A stretch of DNA of 33,810 nucleotides from Neisseria sp. (lineage in GTDB: Bacteria; Pseudomonadota; Gammaproteobacteria; Burkholderiales; Neisseriaceae). Position 1 is the stretch's first letter; every line of letters starts with the position of its first letter. The stretch is taken from contig JAUNTY010000033.1 of assembly GCA_030538415.1 (NCBI GenBank), forward strand, positions 1 to 33,810, written 5' to 3'. Below are positions 15,828-25,515 of the stretch, piece by piece. The position numbers and the translations under genes are program-made. The notes under the pieces were generated by a model. It did no database searches, was not told the DNA's origin, and saw nothing but the letters and a program-made list of their open reading frames with translations.

Positions 15828-16958
15828 ATGAACACACGAATCCCCACCAACCTGCCGGCCGATACCGAATGGCGCAACGAAAGCAGCCAGAAGCCGCCCA
15901 AACAGGCGCTGTATCTGCGTGAAACCAATGCCGATGCGCTGCTGCAACACGCCCGCAACAACCTGGCCTGCGTGTGGCAGGGCGATTTCCACAACGCCAA
16001 ACAGGTGTTGGCCGCCCTGAAAAAACGCGTCCGCAAACCTGCCGTCGGACGGAAAAACGACGACATTCAGACGGCCTTCCACCGCCACCGCCTGCAACAG
16101 GCGCAGCAAAGCCGTCTGATTAACATGCTGGCGGTGGAAATCGGCAGCGGCTTCACGCTCGATTTGCCGCGTGCGCCCGATGTGCATGCCGCGCTGGCCG
16201 ATGTGTACGACACGCCGAACAGCGAGCCTTTTTTATTGCCGCTCAACCAGCTGCTCGGCTTTATCGGCGCGCACGAATGGCACAAAAAAGGCGTGGAAGT
16301 GCCCGCGCTGGGCGGCCGCATCCACGTACCCTTCGGCGTATTCTCGCCCCTGCGCGGCGAATACCTCGATTTGCTGATGCAGGCGCCGCTGCCCCGACCC
16401 TGCCACACCGCATTCGACATCGGTACCGGCAGCGGCATCCTCGCCGCCCTGCTTGCCCGCCGCGGCATCGCGGAAATCATCGGCACCGACACCAATCCGC
16501 GCGCCATCGCCTGCGCCCGCGCCAATCTGGCACAGCTTGAATTAAACAAACAAGTGCGCATCGAAGCAGCCGATTTGTTTCCCGCAGGCCGCGCCGATTT
16601 GATTGTGTGCAACCCGCCCTGGCTGCCCGCCAAGCCCACTTCCGCCATCGAAGCCGCGCTCTACGACCCCGACAGCATGATGCTGAAAGGTTTTCTTGAC
16701 GGCGTCGGCACCCACCTCACCGAACACGGCGAAGCCTGGCTGATTATTTCCGATTTGGCCGAACACCTGCATCTGCGTGCGCCTGATTTTTTAGCCTGCT
16801 GCTTTCAGACGGCCGCTTTAAGCGTAATCGATATTTTAAAAACCAAGCCGCAGCACCAGAAAGCGGCAGACAAAAACGACCCGCTGGCATTTGCCCGCAA
16901 TCAGGAAACGACTTACCTTTACCGCCTGAAAGCAGCAAAATATAGCGAAATAAAATAA
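15828..16958 (+). CDS. Class I SAM-dependent methyltransferase, substrate unknown
   Basis: A 376-residue protein. The C-terminal half has a Rossmann methyltransferase fold: FDIGTGSGILAALLAR (SAM-binding motif I), then EIIGTDTNPRAIACARANL (motif II acidic residue), DLFPAGRADLIVCNPPWLPA (motif IV NPPW) and GEAWLIISDLAEHL. NPPY/NPPW motifs mark enzymes that methylate exocyclic or side-chain amide nitrogens (adenine N6, guanine N2, glutamine), as in RsmC, RlmG or PrmC. The N-terminal 180 residues are not recognised. The start at 15828 (MNTRIPTNL) is the most likely, although no strong ribosome binding site is seen. An upstream ATG at 15684 would add residues crossing a DUS. Two DUS copies lie inside the gene (about 16066 and 16803). 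The final codons YSEIK and the stop lie in the Correia element that begins at 16941. Confidence 0.8.
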   Translation: MNTRIPTNLPADTEWRNESSQKPPKQALYLRETNADALLQHARNNLACVWQGDFHNAKQVLAALKKRVRKPAVGRKNDDIQTAFHRHRLQQAQQSRLINMLAVEIGSGFTLDLPRAPDVHAALADVYDTPNSEPFLLPLNQLLGFIGAHEWHKKGVEVPALGGRIHVPFGVFSPLRGEYLDLLMQAPLPRPCHTAFDIGTGSGILAALLARRGIAEIIGTDTNPRAIACARANLAQLELNKQVRIEAADLFPAGRADLIVCNPPWLPAKPTSAIEAALYDPDSMMLKGFLDGVGTHLTEHGEAWLIISDLAEHLHLRAPDFLACCFQTAALSVIDILKTKPQHQKAADKNDPLAFARNQETTYLYRLKAAKYSEIK

Positions 16959-17095
16959 GAAATCTACTGCGTTAGCTGCGCCCGGCTCAAAGAGGGGGCT
17001 TGACTAAGCTGCTGAAGCAGCAAGTCCGCCGCCCCGTACTGTTTGTACTGTCTGCGGCTTGCTGCCTTGTATCTTTCTTATTTTATTTCGCTATA
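16941..17095. repeat. Full-length Correia element (CREE), 155 bp
   Basis: Perfect 22-bp terminal inverted repeats, starting TATAGCGAAATAAAATAAG, bound the element at 16941-16962 and 17074-17095. The interior has the canonical long-form blocks GGCTCAAAGAG, GCTGCTGAAGCAGCAAGT and TTTGTACTGTCTGCGGCTTG. It overlaps the last 18 bases of the upstream methyltransferase gene and supplies its TAA stop. Confidence 0.92.
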
Positions 17096-17099
17096 AAAA

Positions 17100-17127
17100 A
17101 GGCCGTCTGAAACCTTTCAGACGGCCT
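17100..17127. terminator. Inverted-DUS terminator
   Basis: AGGCCGTCTGAAA (17100-17112) and TTTCAGACGGCCT (17115-17127) are adjacent inverted DUS copies with CC between them. It sits between the convergent methyltransferase gene (+) and copper ATPase gene (-), so it may end both transcripts. Confidence 0.75.
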
Positions 17128-17164
17128 GAAACCTTCACACATTATTGAAATCCACCCGTTTTTT

Positions 17165-19627
17165 TCAGACGGCCTTTGTTTTCTTCAACAAACGCAACGC
17201 GTTGGCCACCACCAACAGCGAGCTCAGGCTCATGCCCAATGCGGCAATCCACGGCGTGACGAAGCCGAGCACCGCCAGCGGCACGGCAATCAGGTTATAG
17301 AGGCTCGCCCAAAGCAGGTTTTGGCGGATAATGCTGCGGGTGCGTTTTGCCTGCACCATCATGCGCGGCAGCAGGCGCATATCATCATTGAGCAACACCA
17401 CATCGGCGCCGTCGCGCGCCACATCGGCACCGCCCGCCACTGCCACCGACACATCGGCCTTGGCCAAGACCGGCGCGTCATTGATGCCGTCGCCCACCAT
17501 CAATACTTTTTTGCCTTGCCGTTGCAGGGTTTCCACATAAGAGAGCTTCTCTTCCGGCGAAGCTTCGGCACGCCAGGCATCGAGCCCCAGCGATTCGGCC
17601 AGCGATTGCACGGCGGCGCTGCGGTCGCCGCTCAATACATGCAGGCGCGCGCCGTGATTGCGCAATTCGGCCAACATGGCCGCCGTGCCTTCTTTCAATT
17701 CGTCGGCCAGCAGAAAGGCCGCCTGAAAACCGGCTTGGTTGCCCAAATAAACCAAGCTGCCGCCATGCTCGATGCGGCTTGCTTCTTCCGGCAGCCTACC
17801 CGCGATTTCGGCAACGAATTCCGCCCGGCCAAGCGCCCAAATCTGTGTGTCGCCGTTTACGCTTACCTGCGCACTCACGCCGTAGCCCACGCGGTTAAGC
17901 CGTTGCGCCACTTTAATTTCCAGGCCGTCTGAAACGGCGGTCGAGTGATTCAGAATCGCGCGGGCAATCGGATGCTCCGATTGCTGCTCCAGCGCCTGCG
18001 CCAAAGCCAAGGCTGCCGATTCGTTCAGACGGCCCAAAGGCAACACGCGGATAACGGCCAGCTCGCCTTTGGTCAGCGTGCCGGTTTTATCGAACACCAC
18101 ATCGTTGATTTGCGCCAAGGCTTCAAGGCTTTGGTTGCCGCCCACCAAAATGCCGTCTGAAGCAAGGCTGCCGGTGGAAGCGGCCAGCGCGGTCGGCGTG
18201 GCCAACGAAAGCGCGCACGGGCAGGTAATCACCAGCAGCGACACGGTAATCCACAGCGCCTGCGCGGCATCGGCATAAATCCACCAGCCGACAAACACCG
18301 GCACCGCCATCAGCAGCAATCCGAATACAAAAGAAGAAGCGTATTTATCGGCCAGCTCGGCCAGCCGCGGCTTTTGCGAAAGCGCGCGGTCGAGCAGCTT
18401 CACAATATGAGAAAGGCGGGTTTGGCCGCCCACCTGATCGGTGCGAATCACCAACGGGCCGGCGCTATTGAGCGTGCCCGCCACCACGGCCGAGCCGATG
18501 GTTTTGGCCACCGGCAGGCTCTCGCCGGTCAGCATGGCTTCGTTGACTTCGCTCTCGCCCGCCAGCACGGTGCCGTCTACCGGAATCACTTCGCCGGGGC
18601 GCACCGCAATCACATCGCCCGCCTGCAGGCGCACCACCGCGGCTTCTTCGCTGGCTTCGCTGTGCGGATAATCGGGCAATTTGTGGCAAAAAGCGGGTAC
18701 CAGCTTCACCAGCCGCTCGGCCGCATCGCCCGCCTTGCGCCGCGCCACTTGCTCCATATAGCGCCCCGCCAGCAGGAAAAACACAAACATGGCGATGGAT
18801 TCGAAATACATGCCCTGCCCCGCATTGCTGACCAAAGCATAAATACCGGCGATAAACGCCAGCAAAATGGCGATGGTTACCGGCGTATCCATGCCCACGC
18901 GGCGGTTGCGCAAATCGCGCAGCGTACCCTGATAAAACGGCACGGCAGAATAGCCGATGGCGGGCAGCGCCATCAGAAACGCACCCCAGTGCAAAATACC
19001 GAGGTATTGCGGTTCGATATCGTTGTAAAGATAAGTGGGGATGGCAAACATCATGGTCTGCATCATGCTCAAGCCCGCCACCGCCAAGCGGATGAGCGAT
19101 TGCTTGCGCTCTTTTTGCGCGGCCTCTTCCACTTTTTGGGCATCATAAGGCGCAGCGGTGTAGCCGGTATTCTGAATGCGCAGCAAAATATCGGAAAGCG
19201 CCGTTTTGTCGTTGTCCCAGGCCACGCGTACGCGGCGGGTGCTGTAGTTCAAATCCACCCGCAACACGCCCGGCAGGCGCAAAAGCTGCTGCTCAATCAG
19301 CCACACACAGGCGGCGCAGGTGATGCCGCCCAGCATCAACACCGCCTCACGCCCGCTGCCCGCGCCCGTTTCGACAAAATCGGCCTGCACTTCGGGCAAA
19401 TCGTAAAGCCGGAGCTGCTCGAGAATTTCTGCCGGCGGCAGCGCGGCTTTTTCGGCCTCGGCGGTGCGCTGTTTGTAGTAGCTGCCCAAGCCCGCATCAA
19501 TAATGCTCTGCGCCACGGCCTGGCAACCGGCGCAACAAGCCGGATGCTTTTCGCCTTCGTAGGCAATCGGCAAATCCAGATTTTCGGGCACATCCAGCCC
19601 GCAATGGAAACATTTATTTTCACTCAT
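17165..19627 (-). CDS. ccoI: Copper-translocating P-type ATPase, CcoI/FixI type
   Basis: An inner-membrane P1B-type ATPase of 820 residues. The N-terminus carries a cysteine-rich metal-binding region (CFHCG, Cys6/Cys9; CCAGCQAV, Cys31-35), then an HMA domain with GGITCAAC (Cys104/Cys107). Next come TM helices, a TGES loop ([11 protein letters not shown]), the transmembrane metal site CPC (469-471), the phosphorylated DKTGT (Asp513) and the hinge [15 protein letters not shown]. The cysteine-rich leader before the HMA domain is characteristic of CcoI/FixI, which export copper for assembly of cbb3-type cytochrome oxidase, rather than CopA detoxification pumps. No cco genes are in the window, so this subtype is inferred. 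The last codons GCC-GTC-TGA are themselves a DUS, giving the terminal Ala-Val and the stop. An AT-dialect DUS (ATGCCGTCTGAA) lies within the gene at about 18150. Confidence 0.9.
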   Translation of the reverse strand: MSENKCFHCGLDVPENLDLPIAYEGEKHPACCAGCQAVAQSIIDAGLGSYYKQRTAEAEKAALPPAEILEQLRLYDLPEVQADFVETGAGSGREAVLMLGGITCAACVWLIEQQLLRLPGVLRVDLNYSTRRVRVAWDNDKTALSDILLRIQNTGYTAAPYDAQKVEEAAQKERKQSLIRLAVAGLSMMQTMMFAIPTYLYNDIEPQYLGILHWGAFLMALPAIGYSAVPFYQGTLRDLRNRRVGMDTPVTIAILLAFIAGIYALVSNAGQGMYFESIAMFVFFLLAGRYMEQVARRKAGDAAERLVKLVPAFCHKLPDYPHSEASEEAAVVRLQAGDVIAVRPGEVIPVDGTVLAGESEVNEAMLTGESLPVAKTIGSAVVAGTLNSAGPLVIRTDQVGGQTRLSHIVKLLDRALSQKPRLAELADKYASSFVFGLLLMAVPVFVGWWIYADAAQALWITVSLLVITCPCALSLATPTALAASTGSLASDGILVGGNQSLEALAQINDVVFDKTGTLTKGELAVIRVLPLGRLNESAALALAQALEQQSEHPIARAILNHSTAVSDGLEIKVAQRLNRVGYGVSAQVSVNGDTQIWALGRAEFVAEIAGRLPEEASRIEHGGSLVYLGNQAGFQAAFLLADELKEGTAAMLAELRNHGARLHVLSGDRSAAVQSLAESLGLDAWRAEASPEEKLSYVETLQRQGKKVLMVGDGINDAPVLAKADVSVAVAGGADVARDGADVVLLNDDMRLLPRMMVQAKRTRSIIRQNLLWASLYNLIAVPLAVLGFVTPWIAALGMSLSSLLVVANALRLLKKTKAV

Positions 19628-19687
19628 AATGGACGGATTTTACGCGTAATCGGCATGTCCATAAATGATTTATTCGGTTTGAACGGT

Positions 19688-19733
19688 AAAGGCCGTCTGA
19701 AAGCATGCGGATGCAAGCTTTCAGACGGCCTTT
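19688..19733. terminator. Inverted-DUS terminator between ccoI and glgP
   Basis: Bases 19688-19704 and 19717-19733 form a perfect 17-bp stem (AAAGGCCGTCTGAAAGC and its complement). The arms end in AAA/TTT runs. It lies 20 bases past the glgP stop codon on the minus strand, marking the 3' end of the glycogen operon. Confidence 0.82.
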
Positions 19734-19752
19734 TTCAACGACAGACTGTTTG

Positions 19753-22227
19753 TCAATGCCCTTCGGGCGGCAGCTCTTCCAGTGTCAGCGGCTTGATGTG
19801 CCAGATATTTTCGGCATAGTCGGCAATCGAGCGGTCGGACGAGAAATAACCCATATTGGCGATGTTAATCAGCGCCGAACGATACCAGTTGCGCTTGTCG
19901 CGGTAGTATTCGTCAACCCGGTTTTGGGTGTCGACATAGCTGCGGAAGTCGGCCATCACCTGATAGTAGTCGCCGTAAGACTGCGACACATCGACATAGC
20001 GGCTCGGCTCTTCCGGCGAGAAGGCTCCTGTGACGACTTGTTTGGCCACCGTGCGCAAATCGTGGTCTTTCTCAAGATAATCGAGCGGGTCATAGCCTTC
20101 GCGGCGCAAGGCTTCCACCTGTTCGACGGTATTGCCGAAAATGAAAATATGCTCGTCACCCACTTTTTCGAGAATTTCCACGTTGGCACCGTCAAGCGTG
20201 CCGATGGTGAGCGCGCCGTTAAGGGCGAATTTCATGTTGCCGGTGCCCGAGGCTTCGGTGCCCGCCAGCGAAATCTGCTCCGACAAGTCGGCGGCCGGGA
20301 TGATGATTTGGGCAAGGCTGACGCTGTAGTTGGGAATAAACACCACTTTGATTAAGTCGCGGATGCGGCTGTCGTTGTTGACGACTTTGGCCACGTCGTT
20401 AATCAGGCGGATGATTTTTTTGGCCACATAATAAGACGATGCCGCCTTGCCTGCGAAGATGAATACGCGCGGCTGCCAGTCTTGCTCGGGATTGGCCAGA
20501 ATGCGGTTGTAGCGGTCGATGATGTGCATCACGTTCATCGCCTGGCGCTTGTATTCGTGGATGCGCTTGATTTGCACGTCGAACAAGGCATCGGTGTTGA
20601 CGGTGATGCCCAGCTCTTTTTCGATATAGTCGGCCAGGCGCTGTTTGTTGGCGCGCTTCACTTCGGCGAATTCGGCCTGCACGGCTTCATCGTCGACCAG
20701 CTTGTTGAGCTCGGTGATTTTTTCCAGGTGCATGCGCCATTGGTTGGTGCCGAGGTGTTTGTCGAGAAAGCCGGTGAGCGGGCGGTTGGCCACGGCAATC
20801 CAGCGGCGCGGGGTCACGCCGTTGGTGACGTTGGTAAAGCGGCTCGGATACAGTTTGGCAAAATCGGCAAAAATCGACGTGGTCATCAACTCGGAATGGA
20901 TTTTGGCCACACCGTTGACTTTGTGTGAGCCGACCACCGCCAGCCAGGCCATGCGCACGCGGCGGCCGTTGCTTTCGTCGATAATCGACACGCGGCGGAT
21001 GAAATCGTCGTCAAACGCGCCGGTTTCGCGAACGGCTTCGAGGAAATGCTTGTTGATGCAGAAAATGATGTCGAGATGGCGCGGCAGCAGGCGGCCCATC
21101 AGGTCGACCGGCCAGGTTTCCAGCGCTTCGCTCATCAAGGTATGGTTGGTGTAGGAGAATACTTTGCAGCAGGTATCCCACGCCTTGCGCCATGCCCAGC
21201 CTTCTTCGTCAATCAAGAGGCGCATCAGCTCGGGAATCGCCAGCACCGGATGGGTATCGTTGAGGTGGATGGCCACTTCGTCGGCCAGCGTGTCGAGGCT
21301 GGGGAAACGGCATTTGTGACGGGCGATAATGTCCTGAATCGAAGCGGACACCAGGAAATATTCCTGCTTCAGGCGCAGCTCGCGGCCGCTTTCGGTGGAG
21401 TCGTTGGGATAGAGCACGCGCGAGACGTTTTCATCGCTGGTCTGGCCGCGCATGGCGGAGAAGTAATCGCCCCGGTTGAAATCATTCAAATCAAACAGAT
21501 AGCCTGCGTGCGCCGTCCACAAACGCAACGGGTTGGCCACTTCGCCGCCATAGCCGGGGATGATTTCGTCGAAGCCCAGCGCGGTGATTTTTTCGGCCGG
21601 CTCCCAGCTGTGCACATCGCCTTCGACACGCAGCTGGCCGCCGAAAGAAACGGGGTAATGCTTGTTGGGGCGTGGGAACTGCCAAGCCATGTCTTTGTCG
21701 AGCCACAGGTCGGGTTTTTCCACCTGCTGGCCGTCGATGATTTCCTGTTTGAACATGCCGTATTGGTAGCGGATGCCGTAGCCCATGGCCGGGATGCGCA
21801 AAGTGGCGAGCGAATCGAGGAAACAGGCCGCCAGACGTCCCAAACCGCCGTTACCGAGGCCGGGATCTTCTTCTTCGCCGACAACGGTGTCGAAATCCAG
21901 CTCCAGCTGTTTGAACGCTTCTTTAAACGAGTCGTATACGCCTTCGCTGATTAACGAATTGGTGAACGCGCGCCCCAGCAGGAATTCCATGGAAAGGTAA
22001 TACACCATGCGTTTTTTGTGGTCGATGTGGCTGCGGCGGGTGCGCAGGAAGCTCTCGGTCACCAGGTCGCGGGCGGTAAACATGGCGGCATTGAGCCAAT
22101 GCTCGGGCTTGGCGTCTTTCGGATCCACACCGAGGGTGAAAATCAGCTTGAAGACAATGGATTGGCGGATACGGTCGGCATCCGTGGTCGGCATGCGGTA
22201 TTCATATTCGGGGAGTCTGGGAGCCAT
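19753..22227 (-). CDS. glgP: Glycogen/maltodextrin phosphorylase
   Basis: Releases glucose-1-phosphate from the non-reducing ends of alpha-1,4-glucan. The 824-residue product is of normal length (about 800-830). The pyridoxal-phosphate site [19 protein letters not shown] has its Schiff-base Lys at residue 666, close to Lys662 of E. coli Glg[16 protein letters not shown] and the glucan-binding [16 protein letters not shown] are also present. Glycogen versus maltodextrin preference cannot be told by eye, but the glg operon context favours glycogen. It is the last gene of the operon and is preceded by an intrinsic terminator behind glgA, so its expression probably depends on read-through or on its own promoter in the 202-base gap. 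AGGA lies six bases ahead of the start. Confidence 0.96.
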   Translation of the reverse strand: MAPRLPEYEYRMPTTDADRIRQSIVFKLIFTLGVDPKDAKPEHWLNAAMFTARDLVTESFLRTRRSHIDHKKRMVYYLSMEFLLGRAFTNSLISEGVYDSFKEAFKQLELDFDTVVGEEEDPGLGNGGLGRLAACFLDSLATLRIPAMGYGIRYQYGMFKQEIIDGQQVEKPDLWLDKDMAWQFPRPNKHYPVSFGGQLRVEGDVHSWEPAEKITALGFDEIIPGYGGEVANPLRLWTAHAGYLFDLNDFNRGDYFSAMRGQTSDENVSRVLYPNDSTESGRELRLKQEYFLVSASIQDIIARHKCRFPSLDTLADEVAIHLNDTHPVLAIPELMRLLIDEEGWAWRKAWDTCCKVFSYTNHTLMSEALETWPVDLMGRLLPRHLDIIFCINKHFLEAVRETGAFDDDFIRRVSIIDESNGRRVRMAWLAVVGSHKVNGVAKIHSELMTTSIFADFAKLYPSRFTNVTNGVTPRRWIAVANRPLTGFLDKHLGTNQWRMHLEKITELNKLVDDEAVQAEFAEVKRANKQRLADYIEKELGITVNTDALFDVQIKRIHEYKRQAMNVMHIIDRYNRILANPEQDWQPRVFIFAGKAASSYYVAKKIIRLINDVAKVVNNDSRIRDLIKVVFIPNYSVSLAQIIIPAADLSEQISLAGTEASGTGNMKFALNGALTIGTLDGANVEILEKVGDEHIFIFGNTVEQVEALRREGYDPLDYLEKDHDLRTVAKQVVTGAFSPEEPSRYVDVSQSYGDYYQVMADFRSYVDTQNRVDEYYRDKRNWYRSALINIANMGYFSSDRSIADYAENIWHIKPLTLEELPPEGH

Positions 22228-22391
22228 GAAAAATCCTAATCATGTTGGGAAACGAAATGGCAGCAAGCGCTGCAAAGCTTTATTGAAATTGTAACACGAT
22301 GCAATGCTCTATAAATATTATTGCCAACGATTACAGCGAAGTAGCCGTAATCACGGGCGTAGTGTGGTGTAAGACAAACAGTTTGACGTGC

Positions 22392-22423
22392 AAAAAAATT
22401 TCCGCCCGGCGTGGCGGGCGGAA
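22392..22423 (-). terminator. Rho-independent terminator after glgA
   Basis: Bases 22400-22408 (TTCCGCCCG) pair with 22415-22423 around GCGTGG. On the minus strand the stem runs directly into seven T residues, the classical intrinsic terminator form. It is one of the few terminators in this window not made from DUS copies. Confidence 0.85.
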
Positions 22424-22429
22424 GCGGGA

Positions 22430-23869
22430 TTACAGATTACCGTAACAGGCGTCATAACTTTCGGCCGCCTTGTGCCAGCCAAAATCCTGCATCATCGCCT
22501 GTTTGCGCACCGCAGGCCACATGCGCGGTTTCTGCCATACCGCCAGCGCCTGTGCCAATGTATCGGCCAGCGCCTGCGCCGACGGTTCGTCAAACACGAA
22601 GCCGGTGGCGGTTTTGTCTTTCAGCGTTGCCGCATCGGTGTGCACCACCGTGTCGGCCAGCCCGCCGGTGCGGCGCACAATCGGCAGCGTGCCGTATTTG
22701 AGGCCGTAAAGCTGGGTGAGGCCGCAGGGCTCGAAGCGGCTGGGAATCAGGATGGCGTCGCCGCCCGCAATCAGGCCGTGCGCCAGTTGCTCGTCGTAGC
22801 CGATATGCACGCCCACTTTATCGGGGTAAGCGGCGGCCAAATCACGAAACGCCTGCTCCAGCTCGGGCGCGCCGCTGCCCAACAGTGCAAACTGCAAATC
22901 GGCACCTTCGGCAAGTTTTTCCTGCAAGGCGCCCAGTAGCAAATCGGCGCCTTTTTGCGGGGTCAGGCGCGATACCATTACCAGCAGCAAGGGTTCGCCA
23001 TCCTGCGGCAGGCCGAAATATTCCTGCACGGCTTTTTTGTCGGCTTTTTTGCCCTGCATGGCTTTGAGGTGGTAGTTTTTCACCAACACCGCATCGGTTT
23101 GCGGATTCCACACCGCATCGTCGACGCCGTTCAAAATGCCGTTCAGACGGCCTTCTTCCAGGCGGCTTTGCAACAAGCCCTGCAAACCGCAGGCAGCAGG
23201 CTCGCGGGTGATTTCATCGGCATAGGAGGGGCTGACGGTGGTGACGCAGTCGGCATAATACAGGCCGCTCTTCAAAAACGACATCTGACCCTGAAATTCC
23301 AGCCCTTCCACGTCATACATATACCACGGCAAATCCAGCTCGGCCAAATGGCGCGACTGAAACATGCCCTGATAGGCGATATTGTGGATGGTGAACACGC
23401 TTTTCACCTCCGAGCCCCAAGCATGCAGATAGGCCGGCGCCAAACCCGCCTGCCAGTCGTGCGCATGCAGGACATCAGGCTTGCCCCATACTTCGTCAAG
23501 GCCGGTGGCGATGGCTGCGGCCGCCCAGCCGAGGATGCCGAAACGGATAACGTTGTCGGCATAATCCCGATAATCCGCATCATGATAAGGATTGCCTTCG
23601 CGATCGAACAAATGCGGCGCATCAATCAGATAAAGCCCCAGGCCGTTATAGTCGGCATAACGGATAACGATATGGCCGCCAAAATTGTCGCGCACGGCCA
23701 CTTCCGCCGCATCGGGCAGGGCTTCGCGCACTTTCGGATAATACGGCAACACCACGCGCACGTCATCGCCGCGCTGCAATTGCGCAAACGGCAGCGCGCC
23801 CAACACGTCGGCCAGGCCGCCGGTTTTCAACAACGGAAAAATTTCCGAAGCTGCATGCAAAATTTTCAT
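22430..23869 (-). CDS. glgA: Glycogen synthase (ADP-glucose type)
   Basis: Transfers glucose from ADP-glucose to the growing alpha-1,4-glucan. It is a GT5 retaining glycosyltransferase of 479 residues, matching the 477 of the E. coli enzyme. The N-terminal motif KTGGLADV (Lys15) binds ADP-glucose, and the C-terminal domain has RFEPCGLTQLYGLKYGTLP with the conserved catalytic-site Glu. The start at 23869 (MKILHAASEI) has GGAG about eight bases upstream. A longer frame from 23932 adds 21 residues without family support. It is separated from glgC by 275 bases that carry a repeat element, so it may have its own promoter. Confidence 0.97.
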   Translation of the reverse strand: MKILHAASEIFPLLKTGGLADVLGALPFAQLQRGDDVRVVLPYYPKVREALPDAAEVAVRDNFGGHIVIRYADYNGLGLYLIDAPHLFDREGNPYHDADYRDYADNVIRFGILGWAAAAIATGLDEVWGKPDVLHAHDWQAGLAPAYLHAWGSEVKSVFTIHNIAYQGMFQSRHLAELDLPWYMYDVEGLEFQGQMSFLKSGLYYADCVTTVSPSYADEITREPAACGLQGLLQSRLEEGRLNGILNGVDDAVWNPQTDAVLVKNYHLKAMQGKKADKKAVQEYFGLPQDGEPLLLVMVSRLTPQKGADLLLGALQEKLAEGADLQFALLGSGAPELEQAFRDLAAAYPDKVGVHIGYDEQLAHGLIAGGDAILIPSRFEPCGLTQLYGLKYGTLPIVRRTGGLADTVVHTDAATLKDKTATGFVFDEPSAQALADTLAQALAVWQKPRMWPAVRKQAMMQDFGWHKAAESYDACYGNL

Positions 23870-24049
23870 GGTAATCTCCTGATTTGAGAAATCTTCGGCA
23901 TAACCCGGATGCCGGGCATCAAACGATATCATGCAATATGCAGAGAAAATGCCGCCGTTTGTTATGCAAGGATTCTTTATTTAAGATAAATGATAAAGCT
24001 GTATTGTTATATTGTTGTTTCAGACGGCCTTTTCTTTTCCGGCATGCCC

Positions 24050-24121
24050 TATCATCGGAGAAATGAGATTCTGACACAAGGCGAGCCAACACGGTAGCAG
24101 AAACTCATTTCTTCGACTATA
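24050..24121. repeat. 72-bp hairpin miniature element between glgC and glgA
   Basis: Very close to the reverse complement of 11599-11670 (about 66 of 72 positions). The left end is degenerate (TATCATCGG for TATAGTCGG), while the right end CGACTATA is intact. It lies between two opposed DUS copies (about 24019-24030 and 24129-24140) inside the glycogen operon. Confidence 0.72.
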
Positions 24122-24144
24122 GCAGCCAGGGCCGTCTGAAAGCC

Positions 24145-25515
24145 TTACTCGGGCTGCCCTGCTGTTGCTTCCTGCTGCGGTTGTCTGGCTGCCTCTTCCT
24201 GCTCTTGCTTGTCTTGCAGCATGGCTTCAACCATGGCGCGGGTCACCAATACCACGCTGCCGCCGGAGCTGATGCGGAAATATTTGGCGTCTGCTGCCGG
24301 ATTGAGGCCGATTTCGGTGCCGTCGGGAATCACACAGGTGCGGTCGATGATGCAGTTTTTCAGACGGCAGTTTTTGCCGATTTGCACGCTCGGCAACACC
24401 ACGCAGGAATCAATCACGCTGTTTTCTTCCACCGTCACATGGTCAAACAACACCGACGAACGGATTTCGGCATCGGTGATGATGCAGCCGCCGTTGACCA
24501 GCGAATTGTCCAAACCGCGCCCTTGCCGGTTGTTTTTATAGAAAAACTTGGTCGGCATGGCCTGCGTGGGCAAGCCGCGCACCGGCCAGCTTTGGTCAAA
24601 CAGGTTGAGCTGCGGATGCTCGGTGACCAAATCCATGTGGGTGCGCCAATAGCTGTCGAGCGTGCCGACGTCGCGCCAGTAGATGCTGCCCTCGGCGTTG
24701 CGCCCCATGCACGAGCGCTCGAACGGATGCGCATACAACACGCCCTCTTCCAGCGCGCGCGGCAGAATGTCTTTGCCGAAATCGTGGTGGGTTTCGGCTT
24801 TGGCCACTTCGGTTTCCAATGTTTCATACAGGTAATCGGCGTCGAATACGTAGATGCCCATCGAGGCCAATGATGAATCGGGTTTTTCGCGCATGCTCGG
24901 CGGATTGCTCGGTTTCTCGACAAACTCCTGCACTTTCAGCTTCTCGTTCACCGCCATGATGCCGAACTGGTCGGCTTCGCTGCGTTTCACTTCGATGCAG
25001 CCCACCGTGCACTTGGCGCCGCTGCTGACGTGGTCGCGCAGCATCTGCATATAGTTCATCTTGTAGATGTGGTCGCCCGCCAGAATCAGCACGTATTTGG
25101 GTTTGTAGTGCTCCTGCATGATGTGCACGTTTTGCCACACTGCGTCGGCGGTACCGCGATACCACATGCTTTCGTCCACCTGCTGGCGTGCGGGCAGCAT
25201 GTCGACAAACTGGCCGCGGTCGCGCGGCAGGAAAGACCAGGCGTGTTGCAGGTGGCGCAGCAGCGAGTGGGCTTCATACTGGGTGAGCACGCCGATTTTT
25301 TTCAGGTTGGAATTGAGGCAATTGGACAGGGTAAAATCGATAATGCGCCAGTTGCCGCCGAAATACACTGCGGGCTTGGAGCGCCGGTCAGTCATCTCGT
25401 GCAGGCGCGAGCCGCGGCCGCCTGCCAGAATCAACACCAGCGTGTTTTCGGCGATGTCGAGGGAATGCAGGGCGGGTTTGTTATCGTCTGTCATTAAAGT
25501 ATCTTCATGTCTCAT
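24145..25515 (-). CDS. glgC: Glucose-1-phosphate adenylyltransferase (ADP-glucose pyrophosphorylase)
   Basis: Makes ADP-glucose from ATP and glucose-1-phosphate, the controlled step of glycogen synthesis. The nucleotide-binding LILAGGRGSRL lies near residue 26, followed by KPAVYFGGNWRIIDFTLSNC and the sugar-phosphate site VEKPSNPPS. A C-terminal left-handed beta-helix repeat region follows. The C-terminal tail is unusually rich in Gln, Glu and Ala. The start at 25515 (MRHEDTL) is chosen because its ATG overlaps the glgX stop as TAATG and AGGAG lies about 10 bases upstream. MTDDNKP at 25494 is an alternative. With the 25515 start the protein has 456 residues. A frame open to 25683 lies inside glgX and is not expected to be translated. 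Confidence 0.96.
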   Translation of the reverse strand: MRHEDTLMTDDNKPALHSLDIAENTLVLILAGGRGSRLHEMTDRRSKPAVYFGGNWRIIDFTLSNCLNSNLKKIGVLTQYEAHSLLRHLQHAWSFLPRDRGQFVDMLPARQQVDESMWYRGTADAVWQNVHIMQEHYKPKYVLILAGDHIYKMNYMQMLRDHVSSGAKCTVGCIEVKRSEADQFGIMAVNEKLKVQEFVEKPSNPPSMREKPDSSLASMGIYVFDADYLYETLETEVAKAETHHDFGKDILPRALEEGVLYAHPFERSCMGRNAEGSIYWRDVGTLDSYWRTHMDLVTEHPQLNLFDQSWPVRGLPTQAMPTKFFYKNNRQGRGLDNSLVNGGCIITDAEIRSSVLFDHVTVEENSVIDSCVVLPSVQIGKNCRLKNCIIDRTCVIPDGTEIGLNPAADAKYFRISSGGSVVLVTRAMVEAMLQDKQEQEEAARQPQQEATAGQPE

